Source of the DNA: Posidonia oceanica
Lineage: Eukaryota; Streptophyta; Magnoliopsida; Alismatales; Posidoniaceae
Assembly: GCA_037176725.1 (NCBI GenBank)
Contig: JAZBRS010000029.1
Span: forward strand, 43,038,001 to 43,102,000
Reading direction: 5' to 3'
Length of the DNA stretch: 64,000 bases
Shown here one piece after another: positions 43,401 through 55,215 of this stretch. Positions within the stretch are counted from its first letter, which is position 1. Every line of letters begins with the position of its first letter. Below the pieces are notes generated by a model. The model worked only from the letters and a program-made list of their open reading frames with translations. It had not been told where the DNA came from and did no database searches. A program made the position numbers and the translations under genes.

Positions 43401-46189
43401 GTCCCGTCGCCGCTCCTCGACGCAGCCTAGACCTCCGCCGAGCCTCGGAGAGCATCGCCGTCGCGTCTACGCCTCTCCAGCACCCCCTCCCTCCTTCTCC
43501 GGGCACTGGTAGCATTTTGCTACAGTGCCTGGTTTTTTCTTCCAAACACTGTAGCTTTATTTTTGCTTACCATGCTTATTTTGCCAAATATTGCATATCT
43601 GCCTTGCTTTCTTACTTTATTGCATTCTAGTCCTGCCTCTGTTTAAAGTTCATTTAATTTCGCATTTAAATCTTATGATATTGCATGAAAAACTTAAAAA
43701 ATTGATTAATTGCATGTTAGTCTTTCTACAGTGTTTCTCTTCAGTGTCTTATTTAAGTTCTGGTCCTCTAGTTCTTTATTATTGCATGTTAGTCCTCCAG
43801 TAGTTAATCTGATTTAATACTCATATTTTACCTTGATATATTGCATTTCTGGACCCTGTTGCTTTTCTTTTTTGCAGTTTAGTCCTCTGATCTGTTAACT
43901 TAGGTTTTCATTTTTCAATTTATCTTACTGCATTGCATCTTTTCCTCCATATTTTCTGATTTTTGCATATAGGTCCTTCATCAATGCACAGCATGCATTT
44001 AAATGCATATTTTGCTTATAAAATTGCATTTTTGACCCTGAATGATTTAAAAATTGCATATAGGTCCTCTGCCTGCTTATAAAAATCATTTAAATGCATA
44101 TTTTGCTTATAAAATTGCATTTTTGACCCTGCATGATTTAAAAATTGCATATAGGTCCCCTGTTTGCATTCCCAGACCACTCAGACCCCTGTTTTGCTGG
44201 AAAAATTTCATTTTAGACCCTGTTGATTTCAAAATTGCATGCCAACTTACCATATGATTTCAAAACTTGTCCTAATGCATGTCTATCTTGAAAAATTGCA
44301 TTTTGAACCCTGTATTTTGCAAAATTGCATTCAGACCCTCCAGTTTTCAAAAACTTTGCATAAAAGCCCCAAACTTTTCAAGATCCTTGCATTTAGACCC
44401 CCACTTTTTCAAAAATTGCATATAAGGTCCTAGTTTTCTGAAAAATCATCCCTAAGTCTTTTCTTGCATTCTGCATGCATTGCATTCATGCATTCTTGCG
44501 TTTGGCATTCCTTGCACACACTTAAGCATCATTAGCTCCCATTTACATGGGAGAACCTGTTGTGCACACCCTTAGGACCTCCTGTACACTTAGATCCATT
44601 CTTCTCCCCTGTTCTAGCCCCTTTACCTTGAAGCTGGGATATCTTCAGATCCGGCTGTTGGATCTTCTCAACCAAGCTACCTGGACGACTCCGGCGGAGC
44701 GTTCTTCAGCGTGGACCAAACAGATCTCAGATCAAGCTTCAGATTTCCAAGGTAAGTCCTCCTGAACCCTTGCACAACATTCATTTGCATACCATTTGCA
44801 TTCCATGCATTGTTTTTGCTTTCTGATTTCTCAAGCATGTAGAATAGGACTCCCTCTTCTTATCTATCAACTCTGCTTCCTCTTTTCGCATACTCTCAAG
44901 TGCTTTGTGTTGCGTTTCCCCTGGATTCACCATTAATTGCGACTTTCTTCCCCCTTTTCCACGATCCGATCGCATCGCGAGCTCTTGGCAGTGTGCGAGA
45001 CACATCGTGGGACATTTTGGTGGGAAACAGTCACAAAACAGTGGTAATCCTTCCACTTGTTTCCCTTCCCCTTTGTAGGTCTTCACACCTACTTTGCGTG
45101 GTCTTTAAATGGTGCTCATTCTCACACTTGCGCTGTTTACCTCCCCTTTGCTTCTCCTGCTCTTTTTTCTAGCATTTGCATCTGCATGGCTTTATCGATA
45201 TTTTATCTCACTTGTTTTGGCACCATTTTGCGTGCCCGCTCTGTTTTTGGCACCGTTTTGCGTGCCCACTTTGCTTTTGGCACTGTTTCGTGTGCCCACT
45301 CTGTTTTTGGCACCGTTTTGCATGCCCGCTTTGTTTTTGGCACCATTTTGCGTGCCCGCTTTGTTTTCTCGCACCGTTTCACGTACCGCTTTGTTTTCTA
45401 CACCGTTTTGCATACCATTCTTGTTTCTTGCATCGTTTTGCATGCCGCTTTGCTTTTTTGCACCGTTTTGCATGCCGGCCTCGTTTTCTTGCACCGTTTC
45501 GCGTGCCCCTCTCGTTTCTCACATTGTTTCGTGTGTTTTATGCCGTTTTCTTTTGCATGTCGCCTGCATTGCTTGGTTTTACAGCCGTTTTGCTTTTCCG
45601 TCTGCATTTGCATATAGGGCAGTGATGCTTACTGCCTGGAGTTCTCACGAGCCAGGTTTCACCCAGTTCGGAACACAGACAGCGTTGCTGAGCACTTAGA
45701 CTGCACGTTTACTTCCCTGCATTGCATCCCACCACTTAGAGCACACCTATGAGCATTCACTCAGGCATTCATTGGCATTTAGGCATTCAAACCTGCATTT
45801 CCCTGCGTATGCAAGCGTAAGCCTAGAAAGACTGATTCTCGGGTGTGTCGGGGGTGCTTAACACCTTCCCCGCACGTAACAGGAGTCCTTGCCCAGTCTT
45901 TTGGCCCGTAATGACCATATTACCCTTATCCTAGGCATGAGTCATCTCATTTGCATTTGTTTTCTTTCGCATTGCTTTGCATTGCACTCTTTGCTTGGTT
46001 TTGCGTGTTAACTCACGCATTTCCCCCGATTTTCCTTGTCTCCTGATAATAGACATGGTGGCGACTCTGAATTGTCTTATCTTCATCTTTTCTTATCTTT
46101 TCTCCCCTGTTTTAAGTGTTTTCGAGTTGAGCCCTCCTCCTCGGACATAGTCACTAATAGTAAACCTGATTCTGATTGGAATTACTATA
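40451..46189 (+). mobile_element. Element Q: 3' LTR (5739 bp)
   Basis: It starts TGTTGACACC right after the PPT and ends ATTACTATA at 46189 followed by the TSD. It is a near-identical copy of 17739-23589 with small deletions: about 24 bases near 41045, about 27 bases near 42876, and a shorter C/T repeat near 40890. It carries the same AAACCCTAA pair (41773-41790), TGGGCCCA (42002-42009), TTGCAT repeats (43570-44440), possible intron (44752-45617), minisatellite (45215-45560) and LTR-end block (45618-45945). Confidence 0.95.
45215..45560 (+). repeat. LTR minisatellite, ~30-bp unit (Q 3' LTR)
   Basis: About 11 units; same family as 22570-22950. Confidence 0.85.
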
Positions 46190-46194
46190 CATGC
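46190..46194. other. Target-site duplication of Q, right
   Basis: CATGC, matching 17734-17738. Confidence 0.95.
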
Positions 46195-46465
46195 AAACAA
46201 CTAAGACACGCCAGAGCAAACAGAAACATTCATAGCGAGCATTTAATCCAAGAGAAGCAAATAGAAAGAGAGCAAGCATGGAAATAAAGGATTAAACTTG
46301 AGAAAGGAAGGCATGCAACTTAAAAGGACCTTAGCAAACTAAGCATGGTTGCCATAGGGGCCAGGCATCTCTAAGCAAGTAGGGATCACGCATAAATGTC
46401 AAAAAGAGGCAAGGTGCAAGCATGGCAGCAAAGTAAAGCTAACAGAGATGTTGGATGCCGGATGG
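46190..46465 (-). mobile_element. Element M: 5' LTR, part 2
   Basis: 276 bases matching 6681-6955 of the other M LTR. It is isolated between Q on the left and solo LTR R on the right. Confidence 0.93.
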
Positions 46466-49400
46466 TGTAGACACCCCATTTTGACAGGCCGGATCGATTG
46501 GAACCTTCTGGTAGCTGCTGGACCCAAATCTAGACCCAAACCCGCACCTTCCTCTCCTTCTTTCCCCTCAAAACAAGCCCGAACTCAGCCTAGGATTACC
46601 CCCTTTCCCGAACCTGAAAACTAACCAAAATCCACATGAAAACTCACCCCTGATGACTTAGCAAACCTACCAAAAAGCCCACAAAAATTCAAACCAGAAC
46701 CCCTCCCAAAAACCCTAGGAAACTTAGGCAAAACTACCCTTTTTCTACACCTCAAAACCCCTCCAAAACTTTCTCAAAACTAAACCAAAACCCCGGGACC
46801 AAAACGAGAAATCCTAGACTACACACCCACCAAGTTTCACCCCTTTTCGAGACCTCTAAGCCCCCCTTTTGGCTAAATTATCGTTTTCTCTCTCCGGGAT
46901 TATCGTTTTCTCTCTCCTCTCTCTCTCCTGATTATCGTCTCTCTTTTCATCCCCTTCTTGCCCTTTTTCTGGCTTGGCTGTGGGCCCCCTTTGTACTTCT
47001 ATCCCTTCTCTATCTTATTCCTATTTTTATTTTATTTTTAGCATTTTCCCTGAATTTTAAAAATCATTTCCCTCAAACCTATCTCTTTTCCCTCTATTTC
47101 CCTCCTTTTCCCATTTCTTTCCTCCTCCTCTTTCCCTTTTCTCTCTTTTGCAAAAACCCATAAAAATCCCTAAAAATCTGTAAAACCCCAAAACATAAAA
47201 GAGACAAATCAGAGTTCTAAGAAAAACAACTAAAAAACATTAAACAAGCAATTAAAAACTTAAACTTAACTAAATCAAGCTCAAGCATGCAAACTAAAAA
47301 ATACAAAACAAACCAAAAGAAAGCACTGGAAAATCGAGGAAAAAACTAAAATAAAATCAAAACCCACCAAAAGTAAAAACCCCATCAGAAGAATTAAAAA
47401 ACAAACCCTAAAAAGAAGAATTAAAAAATCAAACACTAAAACAAGTAATTAAAGAAGCAAAAGACTTAACTTAGTAAACATAAGAAGAACAACATAAAAA
47501 CTTAATTAAAAAGGAAAAGGAAAACACGTTTAAAAGACTTAAAAAACACCCCATCAAGCCAGAGAAATCCAACTAAAAATTTCAAGAAAAAATTAACAAA
47601 TAAAAGAACAAAACATAATTCAAAAGACTTAAGAAAAGAAAACCTTAAAAGATTAAAACTAAAAGCCAAAACCCACTCTAATTAATATAAAAATAAATCC
47701 TAAAAATCCTAATTAACACCCTAAAATACTTAACAAGAAAACACAATTTAAAAAAACAATTTAAAAGATTCAACAAACACTTAATCAAGTGGAAAACAAA
47801 TTAAAAACAAAAGAAAGCCCTAAAACCCTAATCAAGCCCAAAACACATTAATTAACCCCAAAACAATCATTAAAAAAATCTAATTAAAATCCTAACTCAC
47901 AGCACAACCTTTCTAGTATTTTTAATTATTTTTAATTTATTTTTTCCTATTTTATTTCCTTGCTTTTCCCTCTCTTTCTTTCTTTCTTCCTTTTTTATTT
48001 TCTTTTCTTCCTTACTGGGCCCATCAGCCCGTTTTCCGTTTTCCTTCTTTTTTTTTCAAATCCGCAGGCCCGGCCCACGACAGCCATCCCCCTTCCGTCT
48101 TCTCCTTCCTCTCCCGCCTCTCTGATCTCTCTGACCCCGCTGCTGCGATGACAGTCTTCTGCAGCATCTCAGCGCTCGCCAGACCTGCTCTCGCATGCCT
48201 CCTGCTCGAGCCGGACCGGCGTGCGCCGAACCTCGTCCATGCTCCAGCCATCGCCCCTCCTCGGCATTCAATTGCGGCAGTCCTGCAAAACCAGAAAAGA
48301 GGGAGGAGAGATCAGAGCCATAGCGGGAGGGAGAGGAAGAAGAAAACAGACAAAAAACATCTCGGAGAGAGAGCTCTCTTGGGTGTGATCCCCGGCCAGA
48401 GAGAGAACCGAGAATTCCCCCAGCTCCACTCACAGAAAAAGAGTTTTTCGCCCTCTTCCCTTCACGGCAAAATAGAGACCAGAACTCTTCCGAAGTCATT
48501 CGGAATTGGCCCCCGAATCTCACCCAAGCTTCCTGCAACACACCCCTCCATTCCACACCAAGAACGAACCCAGCATTTCCCCGAATCCCGCTGGAAACCG
48601 GCAGAACCCAACTCTCTTCCTTCCCAAAATTCCCGACACCGCAGACCATCTTTCTTCCCCAAACTCTGCCCCGTTACTCCCTGAAACACCACCTCCCTAA
48701 GCCACCCGGCCTTCAGCCCTCTCCCTCACCACAGACGAAACCTTCCACTGCAAACAACTACGCCAGCTTTCTGTCCAAAACCACCACTTCTGCAACTTCA
48801 CTCTCCAGGCCTTCACAAACTCTTTCGACCACCCAGAACCCACCATCGAACCTCCAGCTGCCCACCGGAAGCCTCCGCTCGATCCATAGAGCAACATACC
48901 GCTCTCCCCACCTCAGACGACTTCTCCTGCACCCAAAAGTGCTATCTCTTCCGCCGGCCCGCGAAGCTTCAGTCCAATCATCCAGAAAGCTCCGGAGGGT
49001 TGCGTAGAGTCGATCCAAACGCTCGCAAGCCGTTGACGACGCCCGCACGCTCCGGACGATCACCGTCGGCATCTGCAGAGCCCACCTGCGTCGGGGAGAC
49101 GCTCCGGACAGCGCAACAGGTATATTCTTCCACCTTTAGTCTCCCCTTCCTCTCCTCTCGCTTTTCCGCCCCTCAAAAGAGGATTCTACGGCCGTTTTCG
49201 CGAGGTCAGCGCCGCCGCTGACCTTCTTCCCCAACAAGCTCGACGCTCGTCCCGTCGCGCCGAGCTGCAGAACGACCTCCCGTTGGTCGTCCTGGCTCCG
49301 CACGGCCTCCTAGACTCCAGCCACGGCCTCCGCTTCCTCCGTCAGCGCCTCCTCTCGCCGGACTGCCTTCAGATCAGTTCAGACCTCCGGTGGCTCCTCA

Positions 49401-49599
49401 GCTCCGCTCCAGGCAGCGTCGCCGCTCGCCGGACGTCTCCTGTGCTCCCCCAGAACCTGGCGACCCTCGCCCGCCGGACCACCTCGCCGTCAGCGCCCGC
49501 TAACCCCCTCTGTCGGCCACTGGTAGCAACTGCTACAGTGGCCGACGACCTGCGCTCCCACTGTAGCAAAATTTCCTTTTACCTTAGTTGTTTTACCCT

Positions 49600-50530
49600 A
49601 AAATTGCATATCTGGTTTTAGTTTTCATTATTTTGCGTTTCAGTCCTTATTTCATTTAACCTGTTGCATTGTTGAATCAAATCATATTAAATTGCATGAT
49701 CTGTTTATGGTTTTTAGTATTTGCATGATAGTCCAGTTACTGTGCTTCCCAGTTGTAAAAAATTAGATTTTGGCCCTTCTATTCTTGATTTTAGCATTTA
49801 GATCCTGCAGTAGTTTATTTAATTTTAATGCTGTAACTTTGCCTTATTGCATTGCATTCTAAGTCCCTGTTATTTTCTGATTTTGCACTTTAGTCCACTG
49901 CACTGTAGAACTTAGGATTTATTTTCTTATTTTGCTTGTTGCATTGCATATTCTTCCTTCTGTTTTCTCATTTTCGCATGTAGGTCCGTTCCAATGCACA
50001 GTAGCTATTTCAGTGCATATTTAGCTTATTAAATTGCATTTTCAGCCCTGCATATTGTAAAAATTGCATGTCAGTCCACAGTCTGTCCATCCAGAGCATA
50101 CTTAGCTTATAAAATTGCATTTTTAGACCCTGCATGGTTTTAAAATTACACATAGGTCCCCTGCATGCTTATAAAAATCATATAAATGCATGTTTGCTTA
50201 TGAAATCGCATTTTAGCCCCTACGTTTGAAAGATTGCACGGAAGTCCCCCTCTTGCATTCCCAGACTGCTTAGAACCCTGTTTTTTTTGGAAAATTGCAT
50301 TTTAGACCCTAAAGACTTCAAAATCGCTTTCCAACTTGCCACATGTTTTCAAAGCCTGTTCTGATGCATACCCCTCCTGAAATATTGCATTTTAAACCCC
50401 ATCCTTTGCAAAATTGCATATAGCCCTTCCCTTTTTTCAAAATTCTTGCATGAAAGCCCCAAACTCTTCCAAACTTTTGCATTTAGCCCCCCGTCTTGCT
50501 AAAAATTGCGTTTGAACTCCCAGTTTTCTG
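49600..50530 (+). repeat. Degenerate TTGCAT / GACCCT repeats in R
   Basis: Same type and position as in LTRs P and Q, with its own changes. Confidence 0.7.
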
Positions 50531-50929
50531 AAAAATCCCCTTGAGTCCTTTTTTTTTTTTGCATTTTGCATGCACTTGCACTCACATAGTCTTGCATTTA
50601 GCATCCCCTGCATACCCTCAAGCTCCACTAGCTCCCATTCACCTGGGAGGACCTGTCTGCACACCCCTAGGACCCCTGAACACTTAGATCTATTCTTCTC
50701 CCCTATTCTGGTCCTCCTGCCTTGAAGTTGCGATATCTTCCAATCCGACCGTTGGATCTCCCCAAATAAGCTGCCAGAGCGACCCCGGCGGAGTATTCTT
50801 CAGCATGGACAATCGGATTTCAGATCAGGCTTCGGATGCCCAAGGTAAGTCCCCCGGAACTTCGGCAGTATTGTTTTGCATATCATTCGCATCGCATGGT
50901 TTTTGCGCACTCTTCTTGCTTTGTCTTGC

Positions 50930-51810
50930 ATCGTTTTGCGTGCCGCCTCTTCGTCTCACTCCGTTTCGCGTGCCCTTTGGTTTTCTTGCTCCGTTTTGCG
51001 TGCCCTTTGGTTTTCTTGCTCCGTTTTGCACGTAGTTCTGTTTTCTCGCTCCGTTTTGCGTGCCCTTTGGTTTTCTTGCTCCGTTTTGCGTGCCCTTTGG
51101 TTTTCTTGTTCCGTTTTACGCGCAGCTTCGTTTTCTCGCTCCGTTTTGCGTGCCCTTTGGTTTTCTTACTCCGTTTTGCGTGTCCTTTGGTTTTCTTGTT
51201 CCGTTTTACGCGTAGTTCCGTTTTCTCGCTCCGTTTTGCGTGCCCTTTGGTTTTCTTACTCCGTTTTGCGTGCAGTCCTGTTTTCTTGCTCCGTTTTGCG
51301 TGCAGCTTCGTCTTCTTGCTCCGTTTTGCATGCAGCTTCGTCTTCTCGCTCCGTTTTGCGTGCCCTTTGGTTTTCTCGCTCCATTTTGTGTGTCCTTTGG
51401 TTTTCTTGCTCCGTTTTGCGCGCAGCTTCGTATTCTCACTCCGTTTTGCATGCCCTTTGGTTTTCTCGCTCCGTTTTGCGTGCCCTTTGGTTTTCTTGCT
51501 CCGTTTTGCGCGTAGTTCCGTTTTCTCCCACCGTTTTGCGTGCAGCTTCTTTGTCTTGCACCGTTTTGCGTGCCCTTTGGTGCTCTTGCTCCGTTTTGCG
51601 TGCAGCTTTGTTTTCCCACACCGTTTTGCGTGCCCCTTCCTTGTCTTGCACCGTTTTGCGTGCCGCTTTGTTTTCTTGCTCTGTTTTGCGCCCCTTTTCG
51701 TTTCCCTGCACTATCTCGCGTTCCTGTTCCGTTTCTCGCATCGTTTTGCGTGTCGGCCTCGTTCCTTGTATCGTTTTGCGTTCTTGCTTCGTTTCTCGCA
51801 CCGTGTCGCG
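50930..51810 (+). repeat. Expanded LTR minisatellite of R (about 29 x 30 bp)
   Basis: Units of exactly 30 bp, CTCCGTTTTGCGTGCCCTTT + GGTTTTCTTG (type a) and a variant with CGCAGCTTCG or CGTAGTTCCG (type b). Over much of the array the order tends to a-a-b, a 90-bp higher-order unit. Open frames of over 300 codons on both strands (for example 50836-51900) result from the 30-bp period and are not genes. Confidence 0.95.
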
Positions 51811-51895
51811 TGTTTTGCGTGGTTTCCCCTTTGCATGTCGCCCGCGTTGCCTGTTTTCCCCGCTGTTTTGTTTTATCGCCCGCATTTGCATATAG

Positions 51896-52215
51896 GGTAG
51901 TGATGCTTACTGCCTGGAGTTCTCGCGAGCCAGGTTTCAACCGGTTCGGAACACAGACAGCGTTGCTAAGCGCTTAGATTGCACGTTTACTTTCCTGCAC
52001 TGCATTCCCTCACTTAGAGCACACCTTTGAGCATCTAGATAGGCATTCATTGGCACTTAGGCATTCAAAGTCTGCATTTCCCTGCGTATGCGAGTGTAAG
52101 CCTAGAAAGACCGATTCTCGGGCGTGTCGGGGGTGCCTAACACCTTCCCCGCACGTAACAGGAGTCCTTACCCTCTTTTGGCCCATAATGACCATATTGC
52201 CCTTATCTTAGGCAC
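51896..52215 (+). promoter_or_regulatory. Conserved LTR-end block (R copy)
   Basis: GGTAGTGATGCTTACTGCC, GTGTCGGGGGTGCCTAACAC and the following CCCCGCACGTAACAGG, as in the other LTRs. Confidence 0.65.
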
Positions 52216-52521
52216 GAGTCACATCATTTGCATTCATTTGCATCTCATGTCTTCTGCATTGCCCTGCATTGCATCTTTTGCTTGGTTTTGCATGATTATT
52301 CATGCATTTCTCCGGTTTTCCTTGTCTCCCGATCTAATAGACTTGGTGGCGACTCCAATTTTGTCTTATCTTCTTCTTTTCCTTCCTTTTTTCGCCCTTT
52401 TAAATGTTTTCGAGTTAGGCCTTCCTTCTTGGACATAGCCGCTAATAGTGAGCCTGATTCTGATCGGTGCACACGAGTTTTGGCAATGTGCATGGACGAT
52501 CCGAACACTGGGATTACTACA

Positions 52522-53985
52522 GATGGACCAGCGTCCAACGTTGGACGCGGCTCACCCAGGCGTCCAACGTCGGACGCGGCTCACCCAGGCGTCCAACGCA
52601 GGTAGATATCAAACAGACTTAAAGCATGCAAAAAGATTTAGGCATGGATCCAAACAAAGAAGTAGGCATGGTATAGCATCTGAAAACACATAAAGAAGGC
52701 ATGCAGCATGGATTTACAAAAAGAAACAAGCAATAGCAGAGCCTGGCAAAGCAAAGGCAAAGGCAAACAAAGCAGGGTGTTGGACGTTGGCTACTGCCGC
52801 GTCCAATGTTGGACGCACCAGATTGGGCGTCCAACACACTGAACATCCTTCTGGCCACATATCGCGGCCAAATGGATCCAAAACATCATGAAAGCTTGCT
52901 AACAAGCAAGAGTGATTGACAACAAGCATGGTGGTGTGCTTGGTGCCAAGAATTGGCGAGTGGATTGCTCTACCCACCTCCTCCTCTTCATTGCCGGAAA
53001 ACCAAGCAATGGAGGGGTGTGTGCTGTGCTAAGATGCATGGAAAGCATGGGGAAACACTCAAGCAAGCATGCACTAGCCTAAGGGATGGAAAACCAACCT
53101 GGTTGCGGCATGGAACGGCATGTCGACCTCCTTCACCGGCGCTACGGAAGTGGTGGCAGAGCTGACTTCGGCGAGGTCTTACGGCCAGCTGGAGGCACGG
53201 GAGAGGGCGGCGAAGGGTCCGGTGTGAAGGTGGATAGTTGGTCTTTGCTCTGGAGGTAGTGAATTGCAAAAGGAGTGGGTGTGCCAGTTTGTGTGTTCTA
53301 TCAAACAAGGGTGTTTGGTGCTGGTTTTCGCAAATGGGTTCATGGGTTTTGCTGCCAAATTGCAGCGGCTTGGGTGGGAATTGGCTAGCGATGGCAGGCT
53401 GGCTGAGAGAGGGGAAGCCACGAGGATGGCAGGAGGGTGGTAGGGCAGGTCAGAGGGTGGCGACAAAGCTGCTGGTGGCAGCGAATCTGGCGGCAGATGG
53501 CAGTGAGGAGAAGAGAGAGTGGGACTCGGGCTGAGGTGGAAAGGATTGCTAGTAAATGGAGTTACTCAGCCTTGGAAGGTAGTGGTTGGCTTGGAGTGCA
53601 AGAGGGGACAGGTAGTAAGTGCGGGGAGGCGGTGGAGTGGACGGGAGATGAGCCGAAGGAGGCGGAGCAGCTGCTGCTGCAACCATGTCGTTATACACTA
53701 GAGCAGAAGGCATCCAACGTTGGATGCTAGCACAGGGCGCGTCTAATGTTGGACGTTGCCTATTCCAGCGTACAACACACCCAATTGGCAAAAGCTGAAA
53801 ATGGGCTTGGGCTTGGGCTTAGAAAGGCTTGAAAATGTGCAAAAAGGCTTAGGGTTTTAGGTGAGGTTTTAGGCTTGGTTTTGGGGGTAGAAATGGGTTA
53901 GAAAAAAGGAGTGCCATTCCACAGTCCACACGAGCCTGTAGGAGAAAACAACCAACTTCCGGGCTGTCAGAATGGGGTGTCTACA
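52522..53985 (-). mobile_element. Element M: 5' LTR, part 3 (start of the LTR)
   Basis: It matches 6952-8387 of the 3' LTR. On the minus strand the LTR begins TGTAGACACCCCATTCTGAC at 53985. Beyond 53985 the sequence is the interrupted pol of N, and GCTCC (53986-53990) is the presumed TSD of M; its partner was lost in the deletion at 1217. Near 52530-52580 one palindrome half-module is duplicated relative to the 3' LTR. With the insertions and duplicated TSDs removed, the 5' LTR of M is about 3477 bp. Confidence 0.92.
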
Positions 53986-55215
53986 GCTCCGGGTGAAGAC
54001 ATCTGCATACTCTTTCAAGAATGCAATGAATTCTGCTCTAGCCTGGGGCAACAAATGGGCGCTGATACGAACCTCTCTGGCTTCTTTTGCTGTGCCGATG
54101 CTGACAACCTCTGTCTCCTCTTCAACATGGAGGTTGGGGCCTTTTGGATCGTCGTCGTGGGGCTGGAACTCAGGCGATGGTTCATCATTCTCATCCTCGC
54201 CTGGGTCATCCTCCTCTCCATATGCAATGAGTTCAGAGAGAGTCTCCTTCTCAAAGGTGGGGTCTGAGATATCGAAGGAGTGCAAGTGTTCCACTGCTTG
54301 GCCCTGGTGACGCTTCAGGATGGTCACGCTTACCCAAGTGTTTCTGTATCCTCGGTGCGTGACCTTTGTCCTGGCAATCTGCTCTACCTACTCTATCTGT
54401 TCTGCTTGCTCTGACTCTGCTAGTCTCGCTGATTTTGCTGACTCTGCTACTGCTATCTGTACTGTTTCTGCTGGCTGTGCTGTTGCTGCTTGTGCAGTTG
54501 CTGCCCGTGCAGTTGCTTGCTGTGCTGTTGCTGCTTGTGCGGTTGGTTGCGGTGCTACTGCTTGTGCATGTAGTGCCGTGGATGTTGATGCCGATGCTGC
54601 GGGTGCTGCTGCTTGCCACGTTGCTGATGCTGATGCTTGCTATGCTGCTGATGCTAATGCTTGCTGTGTTGCTGATGCTGATGCATGCTGTGCTGCTGAT
54701 GCTGATGCTTGCTGTGCATGGTCTAATGTGCTTGCGGGGAATATGTCAGGCAGGCTGCTGATCTGCGTACTGCCGCTTGCTGCACTACTTAAGTGGGGCA
54801 TGCATTGCACAAACCATCTAGAGCCACCCCCCAACTGCAGGGTGATCAGCTCATTTGGCCTAGTGGGTGCTGCTGCTGCAAGATCCTCCTCTACAACCAT
54901 GATAGAGGCATGGTCTTCTTGCGGGGAGGGATCCGTGACCACAGCCTTCCCATTCTTTGTTGCCTGATGCTCCGCGACGTCCTCTACCAGTGACGCGAGT
55001 TGCTCTTGGAACAGTTGCTCTAAGTCTCCCATCGTAAAGTCAATCTGAGCCTCTATGGCTGCTCCTTTCTCATCCAAGGGTGAGTCGATGTAGTAGGCGA
55101 TGGTGACTTCTGACTCTTGGCCGACTGCTAGGCTTGCTACTGCTTGTGGCATTTGCTTTGTTGCTGTTGGGTAGGCTGCCAAGGTCACTACTGCTGCTAG
55201 AGGGGAGGCACAAGT
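53986..55215 (-). pseudogene. pol: Element N: linker and start of RT region, broken
   Basis: Minus-strand frame from 55188 with AAIEAQIDFTMGDLEQLFQE, GGGSRWFVQCMPHL, a long Ala/Ser/Gln-rich linker, VSVTILKRHQGQAVEH, FDISDPTFEKE, a Glu/Asp-rich stretch and FIAFLKEYADVF. It matches Q 30060-30990. It stops at 53986 where M inserted. In-frame TAG near 54640 and one more before VEQIARTKV. The linker is made of GCTGATGCTTGCTGTGCTG-type repeats (plus strand 54440-54720) and is far longer in Ala/Ser repeats than in Q. Confidence 0.85.
54440..54725. repeat. GCTGATGC coding simple repeat
   Basis: Plus-strand GCTGATGCTGATGCTTGC and GTTGCTGCTTGTGCAG units inside the N linker. On the coding (minus) strand they give Ala/Ser/Gln repeats. 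Confidence 0.85.

Larger units (their letters stand above)
17739..46189 (+). mobile_element. Element Q: complete giant Tat/Ogre-like LTR retrotransposon
   Basis: 28,451 bp with both LTRs, PBS, gag, pol, an extra ORF, 3' tandem repeats, PPT and perfect 5-bp TSDs (CATGC). Boundaries are confirmed by the uninterrupted homologous site at 6670-6700. LTR termini are TGTTGACACC...ATTACTACA (5' LTR; the last bases of the 3' LTR read ATTACTATA). About 41% of the element is LTR. It is inserted in the 5' LTR of M. Stops, frameshifts and a changed RT active site make this copy non-autonomous now. The two LTRs look very similar apart from small indels, so insertion was comparatively recent. Confidence 0.95.
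46466..52521 (+). mobile_element. Solo LTR R (6056 bp)
   Basis: It starts TGTAGACACCCCATTTTGAC, ends GGATTACTACA at 52521, and is flanked by GATGG (46461-46465 and 52522-52526), single at the empty site (6952-6956, GATGA there). It has the same layout as the Q LTR but is clearly diverged: teloboxes (47823-47831), TGGGCCCA (48016-48023), G+C-rich block, TTGCAT repeats (49600-50530), GTAAGT at 50845, a greatly enlarged minisatellite and the LTR-end block. No internal region or second LTR is present, so it arose by recombination between the two LTRs of a full element. The AUG-started ORF at 48148-48684 is not shared with Q and is not called. Confidence 0.93.

Noticed and set aside
50836..51900. 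Open frames of 244-354 codons on both strands in R
   Set aside because: They are translations of a 30-bp minisatellite, open on several frames at once, in a solo LTR.
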